From Sialis fuliginosa (taxonomy: Eukaryota; Arthropoda; Insecta; Megaloptera; Sialidae), in the NCBI GenBank assembly GCA_961205875.1, contig OY540810.1, forward strand, positions 21,824,001 to 21,888,000: DNA of 64,000 nucleotides. The letters are read 5' to 3'. The notes under the pieces were generated by a model. The model was not told the origin of the DNA, made no database searches, and worked only from the letters and a program-made list of their open reading frames with translations. The position numbers and the translations under genes were made by a program. Positions 1-11,425 of the stretch are shown piece after piece; the stretch's first letter is position 1; the number at the start of each line of letters is the position of its first letter.

Positions 1-1920
1 TTTGGTATGTTCTCGAAGTTTTTATTATTCTTGCAGTTCTTTTAGATTTCCCGCATTAATTCATATTAAAATTTTTTTTTTTTAATTATTTTTCATTATA
101 CAACCTTATAAGCTTCCGCGGTATCTATGCTTCTTGGTACAAGCCGCGTCGATTTGGTTATTCTATCGGCCAAAGTTTCGACTGTATTAGTTATTTGTAT
201 ATTTTTTTCAGATCGGTGGATTGTTACTAGTTTTATTTTATTCTGTTAGCGCTGAAGCATACCAATCACTAAGAGTGAAATATGATCATCTGGATATAGA
301 TAATGTATTAGTAGGTTTGTATCAAGTTAAACATTGCATATTTCCTATTTAGTGAAGTATGTATTTTCCAAAGAGGCTAAGAAATTCGAAATACGATATT
401 TCATAGTTTACCTATTAATTAAATAGTTTATTTATTGTTGTTTTTAAAATTTGGGTACATATATTATTATAGGTATGTGATAATGTCACTTTTATCTCAT
501 AAGTTTCTACATAAAAAATATAATTTTTTTATAATTTTCCTTTATAGGTATAAAAATTGTTATCATAATTACGGCCATTTTAACAGCTGTTCAATCACTT
601 TTTGCAATTCTTCTGTTAATTGGTGTTAAAAAGGTAATATTAACTAACTTTAGTACATTTTATATTAATATCTAACCTAACCTAACGACTTTGATGAAGA
701 ATAAAAATTAATTTTTTTTATAGTTTAATACATTTTATTATAAATAACAAAAATAATAACCGATTTATTTTTTAAATTCCTTGTTGTAGGTATATTGTAC
801 AATAGTCTAGGTTTAATGTTAATTTCTAATGCTTCTCATGAAGCAAGGATTGTACAAATTAATAATATTTACTCAAAATACACAAACTAAAAAAAGTTTC
901 GATTTGAATTCATCTTAATATTTTACCTCAGAATTCAAATTTTTACCTATTAACTAATTTTTCTTAATAAAACATAATATAAATACCTTTTCGTCTTTTC
1001 AATATAATTTTAAATATTATTCTTATTATAGAATTATAGATAACAGTATCATATATTTAATAAATATTTGTTTATATTAGGAGAAAGCAAGTTATATTAA
1101 AGTATGGATTATTTCTGAATTAGTTGTAATGGCTATTTCATTTATAATATCCATAGCACTCGTTATTTTAAACATACAAAAAGGCAGTTATCAGATGGGA
1201 ATAGCAGACATTTTTTGGTTAATAATTAGCGAAGGTTCGTGCATATATGTATGTGTATATTGTATATATTTTAAAGTAAACTTTGAAAATAGAAGGGTCA
1301 GTAATCCGAAACTTTGTATTATATGTTGCAATTTTCTTATACAAATTAATTTAAAAACTAATATCCACTATTAACTTAAAGTTTGAAGTTGTATAGATGA
1401 ATAAGAAAAATAATTTAAATAATACAAAGTTATATACCTATATCATTATTGATACTTTAATAAAATTCGAATTAAGATATGCTTTATCCAATGGTGGACT
1501 AAAGGGAGAGGATCGGATGTGGTAACTCAACCGCGGATGCCAAGATACAGGGGGTGGGGGGGGGGGGGGCAAACTGATGAAAAAAACTTCTTCACAAACT
1601 ACAGGAAGGCGCAAAACTAATTTTTAGGGAGCGTCAAAATTGAAGTATGTAATAATGTAAAAGATAATAAAAGTATTTTGGGGAAAGGAGATACATATTT
1701 AATATTTCACTCCGGGTACCAACCTTCCTTAGTCTGCCACTGGCTTTATCATTAATTTTTCAAGTTTATTTTTACGATGTATATAAACTTTACATAATTT
1801 TATACCTACTTAATATAAAATTATGTTTATTATATATTTTGAATTTTTTCAGGTATTTCGGCGTATTTAGTTATTGTAGTGAACAGTTATCGAATAGAAA
1901 TTCTTACAGTAGCAAAATAA
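1..1920 (+). CDS. Gene A: LAPTM/DUF4728-like four-pass membrane protein, 5'-truncated by window edge
   Basis: Coding pieces read 1-4 (last bases of exon 1), 212-314, 548-633, 1081-1234 and 1853-1920, all with AG/GT borders and intron phases 0,1,0,1 identical to genes B-D. Visible protein: IGGLLLVLFYSVSA (membrane segment 1), a polar loop rich in D and E, IKIVIIITAILTAVQSLFAILLLIG (segment 2, shown here only as one stretch of hydrophobic residues), then WIISELVVMAISFIISIAL (segment 3), a short KGSYQMG loop, and a fourth segment ending VNSYRIEIL before TAA. Relative to B, the loop after segment 3 has lost the GNSP motif. Role is inferred: LAPTM-type proteins sit in endosomal or lysosomal membranes. 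Exon 1 with its CCCGC motif lies before the window. A poly(A) signal follows at 2094. It is a tandem neighbour of B. Confidence 0.78.
121..180. repeat. Penelope-type repeat fragment in gene A intron 1
   Basis: The stretch 'ttggtacaagccgcgtcgat' matches the start of the repeats at 21162 and 61422 ('gggtataagccgcgtcaat'). It makes up part of the short 207-bp first intron. Confidence 0.35.
212..314 (+). CDS. Gene A exon 2
   Basis: Acceptor is 'tttttttcag' and donor is G|GTTTGT, the same unusual donor as every other exon 2 in the array. It encodes membrane segment 1 and a loop (YQSLRVKYDHLDIDNVLV). Length is 103 nt, leaving phase 1. Confidence 0.8.
548..633 (+). CDS. Gene A exon 3
   Basis: Acceptor is 'tttatag', donor AAG|GTAATA. 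It encodes the second hydrophobic segment and ends GVKK, where B has GAEK. Length is 86 nt. Confidence 0.8.
1081..1234 (+). CDS. Gene A exon 4
   Basis: Starts EKASYIKVW after 'tttatattag' and ends ISE plus a split Gly codon before GTTCGT. It carries Glu at the position matching residue 103 of D, in membrane segment 3. Confidence 0.82.
1853..1920 (+). CDS. Gene A exon 5 with stop
   Basis: Acceptor 'ttttttcag'. Reads ISAYLVIVVNSYRIEILTVAK then TAA. It is the last membrane segment and the short tail with the conserved NSYR. Confidence 0.8.
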
Positions 1921-2619
1921 TATTCAAGTTAGTATTTCAGTTTTCTGATCTATTTTATAACACTGAGCGGTAGGAAATTAAGTAATCCCTGCCTAGAACG
2001 GCATTTTCATGGGCCATCTATTATATTTTAAGTTAAGATCTTAATATTTTTTGTAATTTTCTAATCAAATGTTCATTTTTGTAATTTTAAGTAAATAAAA
2101 CGTTATACAATATAGCTGCACACTTCTATTATCATTCAATTAAACGCTTTCAAAAAATTATTGTTTTAGGAACTCGAAATAATTAGTAGATAAGCTTGGT
2201 TTCGCAGAAAATTGTAAAGTTTAAAGAATGGCATGTAATTTAACGTAAAAATAGATATTAAACTCATATACGGCCGGGTGTATGCTATTAGGGTTGCGTT
2301 CAAATTTATCAAATTCCCCAGAAAAATTATGTCATTGATATTCAGTTGACAGTATCACTAAAGCCAGATGAGTTAGGGGGCACCATTTTTGTGTTAAATT
2401 GGGTCAAGTTCTATTAATTAATTGATACCCTATATTTAAGCATAAAAAATGTAAGATCTATTTTCTATAGCTTACGAGATATTTTGCTGTGACTTTACAT
2501 TTTCAAATTATTATACCCATTCTTTATTTATTTTGAACTCTGTTAATAATCATAAATGACAATTTTTTTTTTAATTAAAAATACTCAAACAACAGAAGTG
2601 ATTATTTTTTATCACCAAC
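1921..2619. other. Gene A 3' flank and A-B intergenic DNA
   Basis: Holds the A 3' UTR with AATAAA at 2094-2099. Beyond it, at 2270-2550, is a degraded dispersed repeat ('ggccgggtgtatgctattag') related to those at 8133 and 44122. No gene was seen. Confidence 0.5.
2094..2099 (+). other. Poly(A) signal of gene A
   Basis: AATAAA 174 nt after the stop codon, the first canonical hexamer downstream. Confidence 0.5.
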
Positions 2620-2719
2620 CACGTGACCGGCGTTTTAGTCAGTTTCGTTATTGACTAGTCTTACTCATTGTACCTCCGCAGTAAGTATCTGTGATCATTT
2701 TTAAATTGTTGTTAGAAAG
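2620..2719 (+). promoter_or_regulatory. Putative gene B promoter and 5' UTR exon
   Basis: CACGTGAC at 2620-2627 lies about 14 bases before an arthropod-type initiator TCAGTT (2639-2644). About 75 bases later a strong donor GAAAG|GTAAGTG occurs at 2720. The matching acceptor 'attcatttcag' ends at 3535, five bases before the B start codon. The initiator region (TCAGTTT, then TATTGAC, then CTAGT) resembles the one upstream of gene C at 19511, which supports a shared transcription start. Without transcripts this stays an inference. Confidence 0.35.
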
Positions 2720-3540
2720 GTAAGTGTAGTGTTATGTTATTTTCATAAATATAATGGAACATTCTGAAATTTCAAAAGAAAGTATATTATTAAAATAGAA
2801 ATTTGTAAAGTAACGCTAAGTAAGATATCAACTGAACTGACTTTGATATGGTTTTGACAATAATATATTTTATATTCTTAAAGCAATATAAAAAATATAA
2901 TAAACATTTTGTTTGTTACCAGAAAAGACAGAATGATGTTCTTTTAGATGCAGATTTTTTTAAGTTATCAAAATATTTAAGAATGAACTCTTACTATGCG
3001 AGAGGTTAAATTCAACATAATAAAATGTTCTGATTTATTTTATATTTAAAAATCAACATAACATTTTTGCATTTACAAAGAACAAAATTTATTTAGTGCT
3101 TTTCCGAAGTTTGTCATATTTAAAACTATCTATAAATATTTATTTTATTTCTGTTCGTTTTGTAGACCAAATTCAGTCCTATGAAAACCTCCGATTCTAT
3201 TTTAAAAAACGATCATATATCATGGTTCTTGATTCTTAATTTTATTAATCAGTTTGTTATATTACATTTTTTTGCAACCTAAGGGCAAAATCGGGTTCAA
3301 CAGTTCTTTTTAAAATTTATTAATGATTATTAAAAAAACATTTTGGTCGAAAAAGAACTGCATTCTGTAGCGTTTTTGGTTCCATAATGTTCATTGTATG
3401 GATGGAAATTTTTACTATCAAAACTCAGCCTTTGTGGTTTAAAATCTCAATATTATTCATTTTTCAAAATTCATAACACTGAAAAATCTCGATTGTTTGT
3501 TACTTGTTTGTTCTAAATAACGATATTCATTTCAGTAAAA

Positions 3541-3621
3541 ATGGTAATTCCAAAAGTTAATACTTGTTGCTGCGGCTGCAGTCTCAGAACAGGGACAAAA
3601 ATTCTGGGTTGGCTTAATCTG
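3541..3621 (+). CDS. Gene B exon 1 (coding)
   Basis: ATG through LGWLNL, donor CTG|GTATGT, phase 0. Carries the Cys cluster and the LRTGT motif. Confidence 0.85.
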
Positions 3622-6600
3622 GTATGTTTTACTATTTTAATCGAACATTTATTTTTATATTTGATACAATTTTATTCTTGCTTAGAGTGTCTTTATCTTG
3701 AGCGTCATTTCATTCACATTATAAATGTGTGCTGTTTCGAAAAAATAATCTCAACATTCTATTTATAATAATTACTTGAGAAATTTTCGAGTAATCTTTT
3801 TTCGATCTAGTTTTTAAATTTTGATTCATATTTTCACATAGTTATTTATTTCTAAGTCGAATTTTGGTTGTTAATGATTTCTTTGTTACACAAAAATATA
3901 AATAAGTTGGTAATATAAATAAAATAAAAATTGAATAAAAATACAATAATATGGTTCGTAATTTCTTTAATTACTCCTACTTCATATTGATGATATAGAT
4001 TTTTATTTTAACTCCAAAAGTACATACATTAATGTCCGGTATTATAAAAGAGCTCACAAAATGTGTTAGGTAACAAACACTTTCAACGGAGTATTAATTC
4101 TATGATTTTATCTATGGATTTCTTTTGAATTTAGATCAGTGATATTTCAAATTGTCATAACACAGTTGGTAACTCTGACCATACAAGATAATTTGTTTTA
4201 AAACCGTTGGTATTAACTTACTGCTAATCTATTTTTCAGATTGGTGGATTGCTACTTGTTTTTTCTCTTTCTATTAACGCCAAAAATATTCACACTCTTA
4301 GTGCGGAAATTAAAGAATTGGAATTTGATAATGTTCTACATGGTTTGTATTCTATTATTAATTGTATAAGGTACTGGCACCAGTCTTGGATATGACCCCA
4401 GTAATGGAAATTTTTAAATTAAATATACTGAATTAGAAATATTTGTTGATATTTGATTACTACCATTTCTGAATATTAATCTATATACAATTAACTGTCT
4501 AACAGCGTAATTTGATGACAATCGGCTAGTAAGTGTCAAAATGGTGGACATTTAAACTAATTATTACTATAATTTATTTATAAATTATATTATCATATCA
4601 ACTACTTTACAATGTTTTAAATTTGACGAATCTTTATTTTACATCTTTTGTGTCGTAGTGCTCATTACTGGTTTTACTTTATTCATTACTGGAGAAAAAA
4701 CATGAACAAAATTAAAGGCTATAATTTAAAAAACAAACTACATTTACGGACTTTGGTAATTAAATTGATTATATAAAGAGTTAGGTACTTGTTTTATAAG
4801 TAACATGAGTTCACGAGAATTACAAAAAATAAGCCTGTCAATCACAAAAACAGTTAACCTTGTTCTTATAGCGGCCATAACTGGTGGCAGTACCGTATTT
4901 CGATATTTATTGAAGACTAATTGCTAATGCAACCATGTCCGCTTTTTCTGCTTTGATAATTTTTGTGCATAGTACTGATTTTACTACGTTTCTGAAAGCG
5001 AAAGAAAATCTGATAGCTTGCCAACACATGTTGTATCTCCAATTTGATTTCATGTCAAATAGCCTTTGTTTCTGATCTCAAAGTTAATGCTTGGCCCTTC
5101 AAAGCTGGGACATATTATGTATCTGATATTTAGAAAACGTCAATGTGTTATATACTTTTTTTATAGGTACATTACAATTTTTACCATAAACAATATTTAA
5201 TTTATATTTTTTATTTGCAGGCTTGAAAATCGTTCTGATAATTACGGCCATTTTATCAGCATTTCAATTTATTTTTGCAATAATTCTGTTGATTGGTGCT
5301 GAAAAGGTAATTTGTAATGCCGTGTTTAGACCAAAAAGACAAATTAACAACACGGTGTTCTTAAAACACTTGTTTATTTAAGTTTGTTACAATTTTGTCA
5401 AAAAAACACCGTGTTGTTGTTTTGTCTTTCTGGTTTTAAGCATTAGTTAGCTACTACATGAGTTGAAAACTCTTTGGCCTAACAATGCAAAAACGTTTTT
5501 TTTAATGAAAAAACTCTGTTATTCTTCGACATAACCTCCATCTATATATAGAGTAATGCACATGTTCCAATGGTCTTTACGATACCGTTCTTATAGCAGT
5601 TCGTGTCGTCCCTCAATATAGGCGTTTGTTTCCAAATTCATTAGAGTAAAATGTTTTGCCAGAGAACACATTTTCAATTTCGGAAAAAGGTAGTAGTCGC
5701 TGGGGTCCAGGTCAGGAGAATAAAGTAGGTGCGGAACCAATTCATACGGTAATCCATTCAGTAACGCACAGTAATATTCTTTGTTGATAGTTCTACTATG
5801 TTGAAGGTAGTCAATGAATATTATACCATGTGCATCCCAAAAAAATACTAGCAAGAACTTTACCCACTTTGCCGGCCGACTATTGTGTTTTTGGGCGTTT
5901 CGGACGACATTCATCAGGCAATAACCATTCTGTTGATTGCCGATTAGACTTTTCAGATTTATTGGTGAACTGAGTGCAATATATAAACAATAGCATAGAA
6001 AAACAGTAACAGTTACATACATAAGCATGTTTACTATATTACGTATTCTCTATCTGCATTTAAAAATAGAACAGCGTGGTTAGAACGAGACAAATAGAAA
6101 ACAAAATATTCTTATGTCCGGTATTATAAACGAGCTAACAAAATTTACAAACTTGCAAACACTTTAAAACGAGGCATCAAACTTATATGATAGTTCTCTT
6201 TGAGTTTTTAACAGATAGTTGTATGCGCAGTATGTAAGTTGGTTTTTTACCGTTTTTTCTCAAGGTAAGTAAATAAAGTAAATACACTTTAGTAAATATA
6301 CTTAACATATCTTTATTTTTACTTTCTATGCATCAAACTATCTGCCAAAAACTCCAAGAGAACTGTCATATAAGTTTGATACCCCATATGAAAGTGCTTG
6401 CAAGCCTGCAAATTTATTAGCTCCATTACTCAAGCGTGCGATGAATATAATTAAATATAAATTGACCATTCGTTGTACGTTGAGTTAAACGGGCAGTTTT
6501 ATGTAACAGAAAAACGCATATTTAGGGAAAAATGACCCTTGATCTTCAGCTACTTTTCTTAATCAACATTTGAGCAATTAATAATATTATTATATTATAA

Positions 6601-7562
6601 AACAGTAATGTGAAAAATACTCGATAAAAACAATAAATTGTAAACAAATCATATAATTCGACAAACAACAAATAATTTATATATTTATTATTTAATAATA
6701 GTAAATTAATGGAAACTTATTAATTTTTAGGAGAAAGCAAGCTACATAAAACTATGGATTATTTTTCAATTAGTTGCGATGGCTTTTATATTTATTACGT
6801 CATTGGCACTCATTATTTTATATTTCAAACAAGGAAATTCTCCACATGGAATAGGTCAAATAATTTCTTTGACTATTAATGAAGGTATGTATTTATTTAA
6901 ACACAACTCAACAGTATGGATATACTCATGCACTTTTTCAAATACTCCAGGAGAGAAAAACAAAGTTTACTGACTAATAGAAAAACAACTTTATAAGAGA
7001 TTTGGTAAAAACAGGAATTGAAAAATAAATTGAAATTCAATACGTTTTTGGATTTTTCAGAATCACAAAATCGTTGAAAAGTGTTTGTTTTTTCTATAGA
7101 ACCACAAAATATTACCTAATCGATTGTTTTAAATAAAAATTCAGAGTATCTACACATTAAGGATCGATCCAAACTATCGTGCCGGTTTCAGTCCGGTCTT
7201 GCTCCAGTCAAATATTCAGTATAGTAATACTGTATCGGAGCGTGATTGGACCGACCTAAGCGATACCTATAATGTGAATGATTTCATTGTTTATTGTATA
7301 TTTATATTTGATTGGAGCGAGACCGGATCAAGACCGGCTCGATAGCCTGGATCCACCTAACTGGTTTTAATATCTGAATTTATTTTAAAATAATTTTCCA
7401 TAGGTATCGTTATTGTCAATTAATCAAACAATTTCCGATTTCTTTGTAATATAATAGTTAATTATTATTTTTACTATATTTTTAATTATTTCAGGTCTCT
7501 CAGCGTATTTCGTTATTGTAGTAAACAGTTACCGAATGGAAATTCTTTCAGCAGCAAAATAA
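3541..7562 (+). CDS. Gene B: complete five-exon LAPTM/DUF4728-like membrane protein
   Basis: Exons 3541-3621, 4240-4342, 5221-5306, 6731-6884 and 7495-7562 give 163 aa. The N-terminus (residues 1-27) holds CCCGC (9-13) and LRTGT (15-19), followed by ILGW. This closely recalls the CCxCC-xVRTGT-xILG start of LAPTM4/5. Predicted membrane segments: about 21-40, 63-87, 98-121 and 130-151, with a KQGNSPHGIG loop after segment 3 and NSYR at 152-155. LAPTM proteins are endosome/lysosome tetraspan proteins; that location is inferred for B. The start codon is preceded by 'ttcatttcag|taaaa', seen also in C and D, so the first coding exon probably follows a 5' UTR intron. Intron 3 contains a 120-bp hairpin, a mariner relic and a palindromic MITE. 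Alternative family name: DUF4728. Gene structure is firm; function is not. Confidence 0.85.
4032..4192. repeat. Half copy of the 'atgtccggtattataa' MITE
   Basis: Matches the left half of the palindromic element at 6114-6426, from 'atgtccggtattataaaag' to the 'acagttggtaactctgac' part, which also recurs near 37650. Confidence 0.4.
4240..4342 (+). CDS. Gene B exon 2
   Basis: Acceptor 'atttttcag', donor G|GTTTGT. Reads IGGLLLVFSLSINA then a charged loop with EIKELEFDN. Confidence 0.85.
5221..5306 (+). CDS. Gene B exon 3
   Basis: Acceptor 'tttatttgcag', donor AAG|GTAATT. Second hydrophobic segment, ending LLIGAEK. Confidence 0.85.
5326..5440. repeat. Hairpin MITE in gene B intron 3
   Basis: Left arm 'caacacggtgttctt' and right arm 'aaacaccgtgttgttg', flanked by matching 'agac' / 'gtct' stretches, fold into one hairpin directly after exon 3. 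Confidence 0.55.
5450..6030 (-). pseudogene. Mariner transposase relic (C-terminal half, inactive)
   Basis: A minus-strand frame at 6028-5591 reads WDAHGIIFIDYLQHSRTIN, then KEYYCALLNGL, then jumps to YSPDLDPSDYYLFPKLK. These are the mariner 'WDxxGIIHxDYL', 'TINxxYY' and 'YSPDLAPSDYxLF' blocks. The central block with the second catalytic Asp (HQDNA) is deleted, and the block with the first (GDEKW) is absent, so no catalytic triad remains. The end 'tacatgagttgaaaac' at 5454 matches the terminus of the second mariner copy at 24680. It lies in B intron 3, opposite to the gene. Confidence 0.75.
6114..6426. repeat. Palindromic MITE ('atgtccggtattataa' family)
   Basis: The left half (cttgcaaacact, atatgatagttctctttgag) is mirrored in the right half (caagagaactgtcatataag, gaaagtgcttgcaag). 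Further copies: half copy at 4032 and a reverse copy at 37510-37796. Confidence 0.6.
6731..6884 (+). CDS. Gene B exon 4
   Basis: Acceptor 'taatttttag', donor G|GTATGT. Starts EKASYIKLWIIFQL; includes the KQGNSPHGIGQ loop. Confidence 0.85.
7161..7357. repeat. TIR MITE in gene B intron 4
   Basis: Ends 'ggatcgatccaaactatcg' and 'cgatagcctggatccacc' are inverted repeats, and the interior is rich in 'gagcgagaccgg'. Homologous elements sit at the same place, just before exon 5, in genes C and D. Confidence 0.65.
7495..7562 (+). CDS. Gene B exon 5 with stop
   Basis: Acceptor 'aattatttcag'. Reads LSAYFVIVVNSYRMEILSAAK, then TAA. Confidence 0.85.
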
Positions 7563-7716
7563 TATTCCAGTTATGGTTTCAGTTGATTTTTCCATTTATC
7601 GTAATTTTAATAATGTACAAGTAAAATAATTCACAAAGAATTTATTTCTTACTTTTGTATCCATTATAAAATTATGTCATTTGATATATTATCCTAATGA
7701 TTATTTATGATTTTTA

Positions 7717-7722
7717 AATAAA
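7717..7722 (+). other. Poly(A) signal of gene B
   Basis: AATAAA 155 nt after the stop codon. Confidence 0.5.
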
Positions 7723-8132
7723 TCAAACTTATATACTAGTTATGTCTTTTTTTTGTTGATGTCATTCATTAAACCATATATTCCTATGTATGAGGTCCCC
7801 TAATACGTCTGAACCTGCTATGATTGGCCCATCAGCAAACTCCAATTCCGTCTTGTATCCTTTGTGAAACAACCCTACAAATAGAATCAACTGCTCAAAT
7901 ATGTTTAAATAACACCACTGAGCTGTTAGAAAAAGAGTAATCTAGAAAGTAATGACTTGTTCAAATTGTTACATGATTTTAAAAATCAATTATAGGCAAC
8001 TTATCATATAGTTGTGTATGTTGTGTTGTTGTCTTTACGTAATGAGTATTTTTTACAATTTTGAAAGAGGCAGTTGTTTTTAAGTCCTTTTAAATGTATA
8101 ACAAATTGACAACAAAGTATCTTTAAAAATTT
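7723..8132. other. Intergenic DNA, nothing recognised
   Basis: Ordinary AT-rich sequence with no exon, TIR or repeat that I could match elsewhere in the window. Confidence 0.4.
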
Positions 8133-8750
8133 AGGTCAAGATCTACACGGGTGTACGTCATAAGGGTTCCGAAGTACGTACTACGTGGATTGATTGGAGC
8201 CACTTACAGATGCATTTTTGAGTAAGACAAAAAAATAGTGTCATATTTTACTAATTGAAATCTACATTTCGACTCTTTATAATAATATAATATAAATAAA
8301 ACATTCTATGACGCCCTTCCCTATTATTCCAAAATATAAAATGATAATGTTGATTTTAGTATTTGTCATTGGTAGTCCCACCAATTTTTTTTCAGATTTT
8401 TTGAGCCAATAGTTCCGAGTTAGAAGGAGGGGGGAAATAAAATACTGCTTGGAGTCATTTTTGAGTAAGATAAAAATAAGAAGAAGGGTCAAATTCCTCT
8501 GATTTGGTTAAACATTTTGACGTACTACATGTCTTAATATAAAACTTTTTTTTACCTTGCTTTAGCTCCTTAGCGCCCCAAATAATTTTTTTCAAAAATG
8601 TGTACATTTTCTGCTAGAGAGCATCATTTTACATGTTCAAAAATTTCAAGTTTCTAACTTCTATATTTTACGAGATATTTTACATTGACTGAAAAGGACG
8701 GACGACAAAGTGAGATTAATAGGTTTTCTTTGGAACCCTAAAAACAAAAG
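8133..8750. repeat. Dispersed repeat ending 'gacggacgacaaagtgagat'
   Basis: Begins 'acgggtgtacgtcataaggg' and ends with a run through 'actgaaaaggacggacgac' to 'ggaaccctaaaa'. A second long copy occupies 44122-44630 in gene D intron 3, and a short one lies at 24115-24170 in gene C intron 3. Such 'gggttccg ... ggaaccct' repeats are widespread in Lepidoptera. The class (SINE/LINE tail or other) is undecided. Confidence 0.55.
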
Positions 8751-8812
8751 TCAATTTTCATAAAAATATATTTAAGATAATAATATCAAATAATAGTCTT
8801 TAAGTTATAATA

Positions 8813-8995
8813 TACAGTGTATTCCAAGTTGATTAAGACAGGAAATTTAACATGGGGACAATTAGAAGTGTTGTAGTAGCCTTTTATCCTAGATAAAATT
8901 ATAATAATATTTTTTGGCAGATATAAATTTGAAAACAAAATAATAATTACTATTTTATTAAATTTTGTGGGGGCATTTCAAAATGCAAACTTGAA
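8813..8995. repeat. Dispersed repeat 'acagtgtattccaagttgat'
   Basis: Starts 'acagtgtattccaagttgat' and ends 'ggcatttcaaaatgc'. The same two ends recur at 38618 and about 39945 in gene D intron 1, where other elements interrupt the repeat. Confidence 0.5.
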
Positions 8996-9000
8996 ATACA

Positions 9001-9295
9001 TATACACCTAATTCTGTTTTTACACGGTAGATACGTTCCAGAAAAAACCGTGTAAAAAAAAACCGTGTAAAAAAAGACATGAAGTACATAAATTTTGTTT
9101 GGTCGCCAGATGGCGTTTATTTAAGCTACGATTTGTTTTTATACTTGTTCTTTAAAATTTTAAATCAAATGGCTTTTTATAATCGTGCTAAATCGATTCA
9201 AATCGTGTAAAAACGGAAAATTTTTTTTTTTTCTAGACCATGTTAAATCAAAACCGTGTAAAAAAAGACCGTGTAAAAACAGAATTGGGTGTATA
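9001..9295. repeat. TIR MITE with 28-bp ends
   Basis: Left end 'tatacacctaattctgtttt' continuing 'tacacggt', and its inverted copy at 9268-9295, differ at one base. The interior repeats 'aaaccgtgtaaaaa'. No coding potential. Confidence 0.75.
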
Positions 9296-9439
9296 ATTAT
9301 TTCGTAGTCAAAATTCAATATCTTCTATAATTATTACATTTTAACCTTCAACCTACTAAAATAGTTTTGCAACTTCCTACTATTCTACGCATGTGATTTT
9401 TCAACAGTCGCGGTCCGAATAATCTAAACATTGATACCC

Positions 9440-9880
9440 TGGAGATACTCAAGTAAGAGTTATGACAGTGTCGACATTTTTAGCGACTATGAGGATGATT
9501 TCGTTACTACAATCTAGAATCTAAAAATACTCATAGTAAAAGTTCTAACAGCCCGAACCGATTTCTGATTGATTGTAGTAGCCAAGATTCTGATTTTATC
9601 AATCAATATCATTTAATATACTTCATATTATATAACATTACATTCAATTTTATTTATATATTTTTTATACTTGCTAAAAGTAAAACATAAATAAATTTTT
9701 GAATAAATCACGACACCGTCGGTTTGGCTAAAAATGGCGTCTCTGTCGAAAATTTTAATATGAGTATTTCTACTACAATTAATCAGAAATAGATTCTGGT
9801 TATCAGAACTCTTACTATGAGTATTTCTATAATACCCTAGTGCCTCTATGTTTGGCAGCAATTATACTATATTTAAATAC
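9440..9880. repeat. Imperfect inverted repeat
   Basis: 'aaaaatactcatagtaaaag' and 'ctgattgattgtagtagcc' (about 9525-9590) are answered by 'ctactacaattaatcag' and 'cttactatgagtatttct' (about 9770-9825). The arms are decayed, and the predicted frame in the right arm is a by-product. Confidence 0.4.
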
Positions 9881-11425
9881 AACTCGAACAAAGAATCAAA
9901 CACATTGCGCTACGGGCTATTCTATGAACTGTTCGGTCCCTATGCAGCCGTCCTTGAACACAACATTTGTATTCAACGCATTTATTAAAAGTAAAATAAT
10001 AAAAAAATATAAATTGTGACAACAATAAAATTCAGATTAAATTAGTTGATATGTATTTTCTATTTTTATGTCTACATATAGTCCAGTCGTCAGAAGATTG
10101 AGCTAGAAAAAAATTCCGGAATACATTGACATCGAAAGTCTCAAGAATTCTATGCCAAAATAGTACGAAATATGTATTTTTTTTGTCGTAGATTTACAAA
10201 ACTACCTAAAATCAGTTATTTGTAAAAAAAACGCTGGTATTGTTAATTTTAGGATAAATTAAGTTAAAGCTGATAAAATTTCGAACAAAATAGTGCTTAT
10301 TTATTTATTAATACTTATTGAAAATGAGCGCGCGAAAAATCTAGTTTAGAAACCAGGCATAAATTGTAGAGTTCCCAAAGTATGTAAAGACATATATAGC
10401 TCCTTGATCAATCAGCGTTTACGCGGGATTTACGTCACCGCGGGGATATATTATTTTGTTATAAATGTATAATTAATACAAAAAATAGATTTTTCGAACG
10501 CAATAATTCCTTTATCAATGAAAATTGGTATATAGATAGTTTGATACCTACACTTTAAGAAAGCGATGAGTGTATTCGACCAAGGTGTGCAAAAATAGTT
10601 TTGTAAGAAGTGAAAGGGGTGAAAAATTGTTTTTACGCAAATAATTTCAAAATGGCAACTGTACTCATACCAAATTATCTATGTACCAATTTTCGTTAAT
10701 AAAGGAATTTAGGTATTACAAAGCTATTAATTCCTATTTTTCGACGATTGCCTAGAATATAGAAGAACTTCTATATTCAAACTTTGTCAACTCACGGAAC
10801 CCTTAGAAATATAAGGTTTTTTCGCGGAACCCCTTTCCACCCATAGAAAAATATATTTTCAAATAATATTTAAAAATAAAAATGGCCCGACAAGAATTGG
10901 TTACTGCGCAAGTATTTATGTTATTGGGATTAGCTATAAAAACAGAAAAATACACATAGTTATTTTACGCACACTAGTTACTTCTTGGAATGCACTAATT
11001 TTCAAATATAACTAAATGTATCTTTATATTTTTTTCGTTAATAAACACTAATAAAGTAATGTAAGTGCTTTATATTTTTTTTAGATATTTTATTTTGACT
11101 CGTGAAACCCCCAGAAAGGTACCGGAACTCAGTTTGAAGACCACTGTTCTATACTGAACAGAATCCAAATTAGTTAAGAATCTATAGAACATTAAATGCA
11201 CAATGGGTTCTGTCTGACCTTGATTTCGTTGTTATAGGTTAATATTTAAAGAAAGATTTTCATAACAATTAATTTTACTATGCATCACTATTTTTAAATA
11301 AATTTTTGACATATAAGTAATTATAATTGAAAATATAATAATATGCTCTCAATATCTATGGAAAATATGATATTATTTACAGTAAAATATGTGTTTTTTA
11401 TTTTTTTTATTAACTAACTAACTTG
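9881..11425. other. Intergenic DNA, nothing recognised
   Basis: AT-rich sequence with fragments resembling common moth repeats ('tttacgtcaccgcggggata' near 10431) but no bounded element, exon or RNA gene. Confidence 0.35.

Noticed and set aside
5591..6028. 145-codon minus-strand frame as a host gene
   Set aside because: Its recognisable part is mariner transposase with catalytic blocks missing; the N-terminal third is unrelated intron sequence.
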